Positions 14,306-21,365 of a stretch of 24,810 nucleotides of DNA are shown in pieces. How positions within the stretch are numbered: position 1 is the stretch's first letter; each line of letters opens with the position of its first letter. The notes under the pieces were generated by a model that was not told the origin of the DNA, ran no database searches, and saw only the letters and a program-made list of their open reading frames with translations. The position numbers were made by a program, and so were the translations under genes. Source of the DNA: an uncultured Eubacteriales bacterium (GTDB lineage Bacteria; Bacillota; Clostridia; Oscillospirales; Butyricicoccaceae); the NCBI GenBank assembly GCA_910579575.1, contig CAJTUM010000028.1, positions 1-24,810 of the forward strand, read 5' to 3'.

Positions 14306-14929
14306 ATGAAGGTATTACTGTTCAACGGCAGCCCCCGAAAAAACGGCTGTACATATCTATCCTTGCAGGAGGCGGCCAAGGCGATGGAGAGCCAGGGGAT
14401 AGAAACTGAAATTTTACAGCTGGGCGACGGACCTGTATGGGACTGCGCGGCCTGCGGCGGCTGCGCCGGCAAAGGCCGCTGCATCTGGGAAGACGACCCC
14501 GCCAACCAATGGATTGAAAAAGCGCGGCAAGCGGACGGGTTTGTATTCGGCGCCCCGGTTTATTTCGGACACCCGGCAGGCGGCTTTTTAGCTCTGCTGG
14601 ATCGGATGTTTTATGCCGGCGCGGACGTCTTTGTTCATAAGCCTGCCGCAGCCGTCGTTTCCGCTCGCCGGGCCGGAACTGTCGCCTCGCTGGACGTATT
14701 GTACAAATACTTCGGCATCTGCCAGATGCCCGTCGTCTCGTCCACCTACTGGAATATGGTATTCGGCCCAGCGCCCCGGCAGGTCGCCCAAGATCAGGAA
14801 GGCTTGCAAACCATGGCCAACCTGGGCCGCAATATGGCTTGGCTGCTCCAGTGCATACAAGCGGGCAAGAGCTTAGGGCTGACGCCGCCTCAGGCGGAAA
14901 CCGCCTGCCGGACGGATTTCAATCGGTAA
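14306..14929 (+). CDS. NADPH-dependent FMN reductase / iron-sulfur-flavoprotein-like protein
   Basis: This 207-residue protein has the flavodoxin-like fold of the FMN_red family. The FMN phosphate loop is FNGSPRKNGCT (6-16), the flavin-contacting segment is FGAPVYFGHPAG (81-92), and strands alternate with helices as expected. Four cysteines are spaced C47-x2-C50-x2-C53-x5-C59 (DCAACGGCAGKGRC). That fits the compact [4Fe-4S] motif of iron-sulfur flavoproteins, although related non-iron proteins keep some of these cysteines. It probably moves electrons between NAD(P)H or ferredoxin and an acceptor in the cytosol. GGAGGAA lies 6-7 nt before the ATG. It sits between the small helical protein and the SLH fusion in one operon. 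Confidence 0.85.
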   Translation: MKVLLFNGSPRKNGCTYLSLQEAAKAMESQGIETEILQLGDGPVWDCAACGGCAGKGRCIWEDDPANQWIEKARQADGFVFGAPVYFGHPAGGFLALLDRMFYAGADVFVHKPAAAVVSARRAGTVASLDVLYKYFGICQMPVVSSTYWNMVFGPAPRQVAQDQEGLQTMANLGRNMAWLLQCIQAGKSLGLTPPQAETACRTDFNR

Positions 14930-14981
14930 CAGCCGTCTCCGTCTGTCCAAGCAATCCACATTACAGAAAGGAAGTTTTTCC

Positions 14982-17132
14982 ATGAAACGAATGTTGCCCT
15001 TGCTGCTGGCGCTGTTTTTGCTGCTGCAAACCGGAGCCTGCGCGGCGCCCGGCGCCCGAGCCGGTCAGGCTCCAGAGGAGGCGGAGGCTCGGGCGGAACG
15101 GCTGAAACAGCTGGCCGCCGATCAGTTTGAAGATATTTCAGCCCAGGATTGGTATGCCGAAGCGATTGGTTTCTGCCTAGAGCAGAATTTGATGAGCGGC
15201 GCGGCGCAAAACCGATTTGAGCCCAATCAAACCGCCAGCCGAGCCATGACGGCCGCCGTTCTGCGCCGCCAAGCCGGAAACCCGCCGCCTCAATCCGCCT
15301 CGGCCTTTACCGATATTCCCGACGACGCCTGGTATCTTTCCGACGCGGCTTGGGCCGCTGAAACCGGTCTTTTTGCCGGATACGGCGACGGCCGCTTTGG
15401 CGGCGAAGACCCTGTGACCCGCCAGCAGTTCGTCGCGGTTCTCTGGCGCAAGGCGGGGCAACCCGTCGCCCAGGCCGGCGGCTCTTTTGCCGATCAAAGC
15501 GATATCGCCTCCTACGCCGCTGAAGCGGCGGTCTGGGCCCGAGAACAGGGCGTCGTCCAGGGCCGGCAGGACGGCCGATTTGACCCAAAATCCAATATAT
15601 CCCGAGGGGAGGCGGCGGCTATGTTGTATCGCTGGTTGTATACGCCGGAAGAACAGGGGGCTTCTCAAGAGCCCAAAGACGATTCGCAGCCCCCGGCGTC
15701 CGGTTCCTCTGGCGGAGGCGGTTCCATCGGCGGCGGTTCTTCGGCGCCGCCGCCCCCCTCCCCTAACGAACCGGAAAAACCCGCCGAAAAAAGCAAAACC
15801 TTGGTCGTCTATTTTTCTGCCACCGGAACCACCAAACCTTTGGCCCAATACGCCCAAGAAATTTTGGAAGCCGATCTCTACGAAATCCAGGCGAAAGAAC
15901 CCTATACCAGCGAAGATCTCAATTATTCCAACGGAAACAGCCGGACGACTCAGGAGCAAAACGACCCCAGCGCCCGGCCGGCTCTGGCCGGTTCTATCCC
16001 AGACCTTGCAAATTATGACGTCGTTCTGCTGGGCTACCCCATTTGGCATGGTCAAGCGCCCCGCATTATCAGCACATTTTTGGAAAGCGGGGATTTCTCC
16101 GGCAAAACCGTCGTTCCCTTCTGCACCTCCCACAGCAGCGGTATTGGCCAGAGCGACGCCAACCTGCATTCTCTGGCGCCCCAGGCAAATTGGCTGCCCG
16201 GCCGGCGTTTTGCCGGCGGAACAGGCAAACGCGATATCGAACGCTGGCTCCAGGGCTTAAAGCTGCCCGAGCCCCAACCGGAACAGCCTTCACAAACCGT
16301 CTCTGCCCCGGTTTTCGATTTGGAATCCAAAACCGTGCGTCTCAACAACGGTTATACCATGCCCATCAACGGCCTGGGAACCTACAGTCTGCAAGGGGAG
16401 ACCTGCGTCGCCTCCGTCAAATCCGCGCTGCGGGAGGGCGTTCGCTTCATCGACACCGCCCGGGCCTATGGCAATGAAGAGGCGGTTGACCAGGCGATTC
16501 GGGAGTCCATGGAGGAACTGGGTATTTCCCGGGAAGAAATTTTCGTTATCACCAAAATTTATCCAGGCGCCGATATGAAAAACCCGGAGCAGGCTATCCA
16601 AGGCTGTTTGGATCGGCTGAACGTCGGCTATGTGGACATGATGCTGCTGCATCACCCAGACCCCAACGACGTCACGGCTTATCAAGCGATGGAGCAATTT
16701 GTGAGAGAGGGCAAAATCCGCTCTCTGGGTCTTTCCAACTGGTATGAAAAGGAGCTGAAGGAGTTTCTTCCCCAGATTTCCATCATGCCCGCCTTGGTGC
16801 AAAACGAAATCCACCCCTATTACCAGGAAAACGACGTGATCCCGTATATTCAGAGTCTGGGCGTTGTCGTCCAAGGCTGGTATCCTCTGGGCGGCCGAAG
16901 GCATACCCAAGCGCTGCTGTTCGATCCGACGATCTCCGCAATCGCCCAAGCCCACGGCGTATCCTCCGCCCAGGTCATCCTGCGGTGGAATCTGCAAAAG
17001 GGCGTAGTGGTCATCCCCGGCTCCAGCAACCCGGAGCACATCCGAGAAAACACGCAGCTCTATCATTTTGAGCTGACGCAGGAGGAAATGAACCAAATCA
17101 ACGCCCTGGACCGGAACGAAAAACACGACTGA
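14982..17132 (+). CDS. Exported SLH x3 - flavodoxin - aldo/keto reductase fusion
   Basis: This 716-residue protein has a signal peptide (1-20; lipobox-like QTGAC with C20, or an ACA-type signal peptidase I site). Three SLH domains follow (about 48-98, 108-158, 168-218; for example FTDIPDDAWY, AGYGDGRFGGEDPVTRQQF), then a Gly/Ser/Pro linker (222-270). Next come a Flavodoxin_4-type domain (272-427; FMN loop S279-T284, LLGYPIWHG, PFCTSHSSGIG) and a full aldo/keto reductase domain (about 447-716). The reductase tetrad is intact: D491, Y496, K525, H557, plus the cofactor segment GSSNPEHIREN. SLH domains normally hold proteins on wall polysaccharide, so the enzyme should sit outside the membrane, where free FMN and NADPH are scarce. 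AAAGGAAG lies 7 nt before the ATG. It is the third gene of the LysR-linked operon. Domain calls are firm; function and location are inference. Confidence 0.93.
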   Translation: MKRMLPLLLALFLLLQTGACAAPGARAGQAPEEAEARAERLKQLAADQFEDISAQDWYAEAIGFCLEQNLMSGAAQNRFEPNQTASRAMTAAVLRRQAGNPPPQSASAFTDIPDDAWYLSDAAWAAETGLFAGYGDGRFGGEDPVTRQQFVAVLWRKAGQPVAQAGGSFADQSDIASYAAEAAVWAREQGVVQGRQDGRFDPKSNISRGEAAAMLYRWLYTPEEQGASQEPKDDSQPPASGSSGGGGSIGGGSSAPPPPSPNEPEKPAEKSKTLVVYFSATGTTKPLAQYAQEILEADLYEIQAKEPYTSEDLNYSNGNSRTTQEQNDPSARPALAGSIPDLANYDVVLLGYPIWHGQAPRIISTFLESGDFSGKTVVPFCTSHSSGIGQSDANLHSLAPQANWLPGRRFAGGTGKRDIERWLQGLKLPEPQPEQPSQTVSAPVFDLESKTVRLNNGYTMPINGLGTYSLQGETCVASVKSALREGVRFIDTARAYGNEEAVDQAIRESMEELGISREEIFVITKIYPGADMKNPEQAIQGCLDRLNVGYVDMMLLHHPDPNDVTAYQAMEQFVREGKIRSLGLSNWYEKELKEFLPQISIMPALVQNEIHPYYQENDVIPYIQSLGVVVQGWYPLGGRRHTQALLFDPTISAIAQAHGVSSAQVILRWNLQKGVVVIPGSSNPEHIRENTQLYHFELTQEEMNQINALDRNEKHD

Positions 17133-17237
17133 TATTAGTCGAGAGAGCCAAGCGGACGCCCCGCTTGGGGCAATGGCGCCATAAAGGCCCTGCGGCAGAA
17201 AATTGCCGTTCTGCATACGGTTCCCGCCTAACCCCCC

Positions 17238-17268
17238 AAAAAAGACGCGCTAAGCGCGTCTTTTTTTG
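17238..17268. terminator. Intrinsic terminator after the fusion gene
   Basis: AGACGCGC (17243-17250) and GCGCGTCT (17254-17261) form an 8-bp stem with a TAA loop, flanked by A6 and followed by a T run. It lies about 105 bp after the stop codon. Confidence 0.88.
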
Positions 17269-17321
17269 CGCTCCGCTCCCCTCTTCTGGGGAGGATGACA
17301 TGATATACCTTCTGTCGAACG

Positions 17322-17350
17322 TTGACGAACAGGCTCGTTTGCGGTATAAT
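17322..17350 (+). promoter_or_regulatory. Near-consensus promoter leading into a hairpin
   Basis: TTGACG (17322-17327), a 17-bp spacer and a perfect TATAAT (17345-17350). The predicted transcript starts near 17357 and meets a terminator-like hairpin within 10-15 nt. Confidence 0.78.
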
Positions 17351-17365
17351 CTGTGTACGTCAAAA

Positions 17366-17403
17366 CGGCGGCGGACCCGCGCCGCCGCTTCTTCTTTTTT
17401 TCT
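17366..17403 (+). terminator. Promoter-proximal terminator or attenuator hairpin
   Basis: CGGCGGCG (17366-17373) pairs with CGCCGCCG (17380-17387) around a 6-nt loop and is followed by a pyrimidine-rich CTTCTTCTTTTTTT tract. A transcript from the 17322 promoter would be only about 45 nt if it stops here. Confidence 0.65.
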
Positions 17404-17451
17404 GAGCCTCCCATTCGATTTTTTCTGTATGGATTTCTTAAGAATTTTGCC

Positions 17452-17481
17452 TTGTGTTTATTCAGAAAGCCCTTCTATAAT
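17452..17481 (+). promoter_or_regulatory. Promoter of the phospholipid operon
   Basis: TTGTGT (17452-17457), an 18-bp spacer and TATAAT (17476-17481), 47 bp before the first gene, downstream of the hairpin at 17366-17403. Confidence 0.65.
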
Positions 17482-17528
17482 GGAGATATGGCTTCGGGCC
17501 AAAATTCGTTGCGCGGAGGCTCTGTTTT

Positions 17529-18107
17529 ATGGATCAAAAAGCGGTCCGGCTCAGAAATATTTTGACGATTTTGCTGATTTTGCTGGTTCTTCTGTCGGGC
17601 GTTTTTCTGTTGCAAGGGTATCTGGAGGGGCGTTTTGATTCCGCCGAATCCCTTCAGCAATATATCGGCTCCTTCGGCCCGTTGGGTCCGTTGGTTCTTG
17701 TCGTCGTCCAAGCCATCCAGGTGATTGTGCCAGTGCTGCCCGGTTTTCTTGGCTGCGCCGTCGGCGCCGCCATGTTCGGCCCTTGGGGCGGCTTTTGGTG
17801 CAATTATATCGGCATCAGCGCCGGCTCCATCATCTCGTTTCTGCTGGCTCGCCGCTTCGGCGTGGAGCTGGTCCGCCAGATGGTTCCCGAAAAAAAATAC
17901 CAGACCTGGACTACATGGGTCAACAGCAAAAAGAGTTATACCGTCGTCTTGTTTCTGGCCATTTTGCTGCCCCTGGCGCCGGACGATATCCTGTGCTATT
18001 TTTCCGGCCTGACCGGTATGCCCGTCAAACGCTTTACTTGGATCATTTTGTTGGGCAAGCCCTGGTGTATTTTCGCTTACAGCCTGTTTTTCGGCTATTT
18101 TATTTGA
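17529..18107 (+). CDS. VTT/TVP38-DedA-type membrane protein
   Basis: This 192-residue protein has a first membrane segment (about 11-29) and a VTT (SNARE-associated) core. The core has PVLPGFLGCAVGAAMFGPWGG (at about 67-87, the re-entrant P-G-x-G region), GISAGSIISFLLARRFG (95-111), a charged amphipathic loop, and ILLPLAPDDILCYFSGLTGM, the second re-entrant hallmark. Members of this superfamily flip lipids between membrane leaflets, and in Bacillus subtilis a DedA member has been linked to phosphatidylethanolamine transport. GGAGG lies 9 nt before the ATG. It is followed 11 bp later by pssA and then psd, and its stop codon overlaps the pssA ribosome binding site. A role in moving the products of that pathway is a reasonable inference. 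Confidence 0.88.
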   Translation: MDQKAVRLRNILTILLILLVLLSGVFLLQGYLEGRFDSAESLQQYIGSFGPLGPLVLVVVQAIQVIVPVLPGFLGCAVGAAMFGPWGGFWCNYIGISAGSIISFLLARRFGVELVRQMVPEKKYQTWTTWVNSKKSYTVVLFLAILLPLAPDDILCYFSGLTGMPVKRFTWIILLGKPWCIFAYSLFFGYFI

Positions 18108-18118
18108 GGAGGATTTCT

Positions 18119-18739
18119 ATGCCGCTCGGCGTCTATAACTACACGGTGATTTTAACTTATTTTGGTATGCTGGTGGCATATGCCGGCATCGCCTGCGCGC
18201 TGCGAGGGGACCTGCACGGCGCCTTGGTCTGCCTGATGATTGCCGGCGCCTGCGATATGTTCGACGGCGCTATCGCCGCCACCAAAACCCGTACCGCCCA
18301 GGAAAAACGCTTCGGCATCCAGATCGATTCCCTGTGCGATCTGATCAGCTTCGGGGCGCTGCCCGCCGTCATCATCTATCGGGCCGCTGACAGCGACGCC
18401 AGCTTTTATATCTCCGGCTTTTATCTGCTGTGCGCCGTCATCCGGCTGGCCTGGTTCAATGTGGACGAAGAGGAGCGTCAAAATATTTCCAGCGAAGCCC
18501 GGCAGATTTATTACGGCCTTCCCGTCACAACGGCAGCGTTGATCTTGCCTGGGCTTGCCCAGGCAAGGCCGCTGTGCGGCCTGCCTTTGGGTCGTTTGGG
18601 CCCTGGAGCCCTGCTGGCCATGGGCGTGGCCTTCCTCAGCCCCATCCCCCTAAAAAAACCGGCCTTGCCCGGCAAAATCGGGATGCTCGTGTTCGGCGGC
18701 GCAGAGCTGCTTCTGCTGCTTTCGGGAGCCGACCTGTGA
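18119..18739 (+). CDS. pssA: CDP-diacylglycerol-serine O-phosphatidyltransferase
   Basis: This 206-residue integral membrane enzyme of the CDP-alcohol phosphatidyltransferase family makes phosphatidylserine from CDP-diacylglycerol and L-serine. The metal-binding motif is D46-x2-D49-G50-x2-A53 ... G66-x3-D70-x3-D74 (CDMFDGAIAATK, FGIQIDSLCD). Alanine 54 stands where the family usually has arginine. About six hydrophobic segments are visible. The ATG at 18119 has GAGGAGG just upstream, overlapping the end of the VTT gene, so translation is coupled. Its stop codon overlaps the GTG of psd by 4 bp. Pairing with psd fixes serine as the likely alcohol substrate. Confidence 0.93.
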   Translation: MPLGVYNYTVILTYFGMLVAYAGIACALRGDLHGALVCLMIAGACDMFDGAIAATKTRTAQEKRFGIQIDSLCDLISFGALPAVIIYRAADSDASFYISGFYLLCAVIRLAWFNVDEEERQNISSEARQIYYGLPVTTAALILPGLAQARPLCGLPLGRLGPGALLAMGVAFLSPIPLKKPALPGKIGMLVFGGAELLLLLSGADL

Positions 18740-19581
18740 GCGGCCCCAATTCCGCCGCCGTCCGGTTTCTATACGGGACAAGACCGGGCCGGCTGCTGCT
18801 CAAGCTGATTCTCGGCAGCCATGTGGACAAAATCGCGGTGTGGTATTTGCGTTCCCCCCTATCCCGCCCTATCATCGGCGGCTTTGCCCGGCGAAACGGC
18901 ATTCCGCTGACGCCGGAGCAGAAAAAGAGCTTCGGCTCCTATCAGGAATTTTTTCTGCGCCGCAGACCGCCTTTGCCGGTGGACCAGACGCCGGAAATCC
19001 TGGTCAGCCCCTGCGACGGCTGGCTCAGCGCTTTCCCGATTCGAGAGGACAGCAGCTTTGTCATCAAAGGCGCTCCCTACCGGCTGGAGGACTTGATTGC
19101 AGACAAGAGGCTGGCCCGTCAATTTCAAGGCGGCGATTGCCTGATTTTCCGGCTTTGTCCTTCGGATTATCACCATTACTCTTACATTGACGACGGGTTT
19201 CAGGGCAAAAACCATTTCATTCCCGGCGCTCTGCACAGCGTTCAGCCTCTGGCTTGCCAAACGTATCCTGTGTACACTCTAAATCGCCGTTGCTGGTCTC
19301 TGCTGGAGAGCGACCATTTCGGCCCGGTGATCCAGGCGGAAATCGGCGCGTTGATCGTCGGCGGCATTGTCAACGACCATGAAAACGCCCAAGTAAGCCG
19401 CGGCATGGAAAAGGGCCGCTTTGACCTGGCCGGTTCCACCATCGTTTTGCTTTTTCAAAAAGACCGCGTGCAACTGCTGCCCGAAATCGCGCAGCTTCTG
19501 AAAACCCAAGAAGAGTATCGGGCGATTCAGGGAACGGCGGTTGGCAGAGCGGTTTCGCCGGTCCTTGCACAATCGGAATAA
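18736..19581 (+). CDS. psd: Phosphatidylserine decarboxylase
   Basis: This 281-residue proenzyme decarboxylates phosphatidylserine to phosphatidylethanolamine at the membrane. It cleaves itself within the C-terminal LAGSTIVLLF block (231-240), where S234 would become the pyruvoyl group. Other conserved pieces are SPCDGWLSAF (91-100, active-site Asp), RLCPSDYHHYSY (139-150) and the segment HFIPGALHSVQPL (160-172). The start is a GTG in the overlap GTGA with the pssA stop codon, with GGAG 8 nt upstream. The clostridial-type Psd length is normal. It ends the VTT-pssA-psd operon; no clear terminator follows before the convergent DUF4291 gene. Confidence 0.95.
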   Translation: MSGPNSAAVRFLYGTRPGRLLLKLILGSHVDKIAVWYLRSPLSRPIIGGFARRNGIPLTPEQKKSFGSYQEFFLRRRPPLPVDQTPEILVSPCDGWLSAFPIREDSSFVIKGAPYRLEDLIADKRLARQFQGGDCLIFRLCPSDYHHYSYIDDGFQGKNHFIPGALHSVQPLACQTYPVYTLNRRCWSLLESDHFGPVIQAEIGALIVGGIVNDHENAQVSRGMEKGRFDLAGSTIVLLFQKDRVQLLPEIAQLLKTQEEYRAIQGTAVGRAVSPVLAQSE

Positions 19582-19647
19582 GCAGCCGACGATACCAACA
19601 CTTCCTTTGGAAAAGCGTTCCCATTCACTATTCCACAACTGGAATTG

Positions 19648-20235
19648 TTATGTCATATTCAATCTGTCTCTGATTGCTTTATCTTTGACTGGATATATTC
19701 TCTCTACGGGCAAATTTTTAGAGTTTAGTTTTCCGTTTTTTCTTTGCTCATTCCATTTTTTCACCTGCACAGTTAAGTCCTCTATCCGGCAAATACCTGT
19801 ATCTAAAAACTCTCTCAATGTATTTCCCTTTAGCCCTATTTGGATTGCTGCGCGATTGATTGCATTTCCATTTATATTTCGATCTGGATCCCATTGGCAA
19901 TATACTGTTGTTTCATCAAAAGCTTTTTCCCACTGCATACCAGTATAACGTTTGGAGTCCGGCGATGTCAGCACGGCTTTTTGCATGATTTCGTTAAACT
20001 TTGACTGATACACATCTATGGCTAAAATACATTCCTGATTTTTTTTAGTCCCCCAGTTCGAGCGATACATAAGCCATAGAAAAGAGGGCTTGATCCATGT
20101 CATGCGATGGACATTAAAATTTTTCCCAAATGTCTGCAAAGAAATTGCTTCTTTTGCGATGGCAGGATTGTATGCTTGATAAACTCGAATACATTGCCTA
20201 TCGTATTGTGCAACTATTTCTCTTGTATATTCCAC
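19648..20235 (-). CDS. DUF4291 family protein
   Basis: This 195-residue soluble protein matches the DUF4291 family along its length: AQYDRQCIRVYQAYNP (9-24), RMTWIKPSFLWLMYRS (44-59), QWDPDRN (114-120) and AIQIGL (130-135). The biochemical role of the family is not known to me. The start is taken as the GTG at 20235, 6 nt after AGGGG; a GTG three codons upstream (20244) is possible but abuts the ribosome binding site. Base composition is clearly AT-richer than both neighbours, which suggests recent acquisition. It has its own promoter (20281-20309) and is convergent with psd, so it is a single-gene insertion rather than part of either operon. Confidence 0.9.
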   Translation of the reverse strand: MEYTREIVAQYDRQCIRVYQAYNPAIAKEAISLQTFGKNFNVHRMTWIKPSFLWLMYRSNWGTKKNQECILAIDVYQSKFNEIMQKAVLTSPDSKRYTGMQWEKAFDETTVYCQWDPDRNINGNAINRAAIQIGLKGNTLREFLDTGICRIEDLTVQVKKWNEQRKNGKLNSKNLPVERIYPVKDKAIRDRLNMT

Positions 20236-20280
20236 ACATTTCACCCCTTTTTGCTTATCAATTTCCCGTTCGTTAGTGTA

Positions 20281-20309
20281 ATTATAATCTCTTTTTAACG
20301 GGTATGCAA
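20281..20309 (-). promoter_or_regulatory. Promoter of the DUF4291 gene
   Basis: On the minus strand, TTGCAT (20309-20304), a 17-bp spacer and TATAAT (20286-20281), about 45 bp before the GTG start. Confidence 0.75.
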
Positions 20310-20325
20310 TTCCGAAAAGGGATTA

Positions 20326-20351
20326 AAAAAACCGCCTTAAGGCGGTTTTTT
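20326..20351. terminator. Terminator of the exonuclease operon
   Basis: ACCGCC-TTAA-GGCGGT flanked by an A run before and T6 after, 12 bp past the stop codon of the minus-strand exonuclease gene. It insulates that operon from the DUF4291 promoter. Confidence 0.9.
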
Positions 20352-20362
20352 CTTTGGCATGA

Positions 20363-21301
20363 TTATGGATTTTGTCGGTCTTCCCCACTTCGTCTATGGC
20401 GGCGGCGAAAGCGTTTGCAGCGAAAAGGTTCCCCTTTCGCAGCCGACCGATACTCTTTGAGCAGCTCAGACGAAAGCGCCGGCACGGCGCGGCGGCCTCT
20501 CCAGCTCCCGTTCTCCAATCGGAGAACCGTCAGACGGCAGAGAAAACTTCCATGCTCTGGGCAGGAAAAAAGGGAGTAAAACAGTCGGGCCTCGCCCTGC
20601 CGCTTGCCCTCATACCAGCGATTCACGGTTCCCCTTTGTCCGCACAGAGGGCAGGCGGGCTTTCGGCTGCTTTTCGCATTCAGCAGCAGCTCAAGTTCGG
20701 CCTCCGGCCCGACCCTTTGCCGGGGCTGCCGAGGAAATTCTATCTGGCAGAGTTCTGGAATCCACAGGTTGTCCAAAGGTTCCTCCAGGCAATCCGCCGT
20801 CAGCCAGCCGCCGATCAGGCAGGCGTACATGGCGTCGTTCAGCGCGTTGTGAAACGTAAAGCTATCGGGAATGCCGCAGTATTCCGCCGCCCGCCATAGA
20901 GCGATTTGATTTTCCGCTTGCAGCCGCCGGGAAAACGCTTTCTGGAAATCATAGATTTTCTCCATGGCCGGCGGCTCGATCTCCCAATACCGGCAGTTTT
21001 CCTCCAGAATGCTGTTGTCGCCGCCGCCCCAAAAGGCGAAGACGGTATCCGCCCCCTGCCACCGGCGGAAAAGGGCCATCGCTTGACGAAAATCCAGATT
21101 GGATTTTTGAGCCTCTGAAAACTCCGGCAGCTCCTTGGCCCAGCGATCCGCTTTTTTATGAACGACGGGCCGGATATAGGCGTTGAAGGTATCCAAAATA
21201 GGCCCGCCGGGCTTTTCCGTCCGCACAGCGCCGATCTGCAAAATTTCGCTGACGGGCTTGTCGTCATACCCCCGGTTCCATTCCAGATCCATCACAATCA
21301 T
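20363..21301 (-). CDS. DEDDh 3'-5' exonuclease with a C-terminal zinc site
   Basis: This 312-residue protein has an RNase T/DnaQ-type exonuclease domain (about 1-170). The four acidic metal ligands and the histidine are all visible: D5 and E7 (VMDLEW), D95 (GGGDNSIL), and H151 and D156 (FHNALNDA). The C-terminal part has a Cys/His group, C217-x2-C220 (CPLCG) and C247-x2-H250 (CPEHG), probably a zinc knuckle, and a very basic tail (KRFRRRHRR) suited to nucleic acid binding. It resembles KapD-like proteins extended by a zinc module. The ATG at 21301 has AAAGGA 10 nt upstream. It is the last gene of the MBL-PHP-exonuclease operon. Confidence 0.88.
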   Translation of the reverse strand: MIVMDLEWNRGYDDKPVSEILQIGAVRTEKPGGPILDTFNAYIRPVVHKKADRWAKELPEFSEAQKSNLDFRQAMALFRRWQGADTVFAFWGGGDNSILEENCRYWEIEPPAMEKIYDFQKAFSRRLQAENQIALWRAAEYCGIPDSFTFHNALNDAMYACLIGGWLTADCLEEPLDNLWIPELCQIEFPRQPRQRVGPEAELELLLNAKSSRKPACPLCGQRGTVNRWYEGKRQGEARLFYSLFSCPEHGSFLCRLTVLRLENGSWRGRRAVPALSSELLKEYRSAAKGEPFRCKRFRRRHRRSGEDRQNP

Positions 21302-21365
21302 CCAATTGCTTTCCTTTCTGTTGTGATCTCCGCAGGTTTTATTGTATGGCAGAGCGGGATTTCCG

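Larger units (their letters stand above)
17133..17528. other. Regulatory interval without a gene
   Basis: This 396-bp stretch holds the terminator of the fusion gene (17238-17268), a promoter followed at once by a GC-rich hairpin and a T tract (17322-17403), and a second promoter (17452-17481) for the phospholipid operon. Small open frames exist here but none has a ribosome binding site plus a plausible product. Confidence 0.7.

Noticed and set aside
15177..16169. 330-residue minus-strand open frame inside the fusion gene
   Set aside because: It is a GC-rich antisense shadow. The plus-strand frame has SLH and flavodoxin motifs throughout.
18430..18735. Long in-frame extension upstream of psd
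   Set aside because: The frame is open through pssA but carries no family signal. The GTG at 18736, with GGAG and a 4-bp overlap with pssA, is the natural start.
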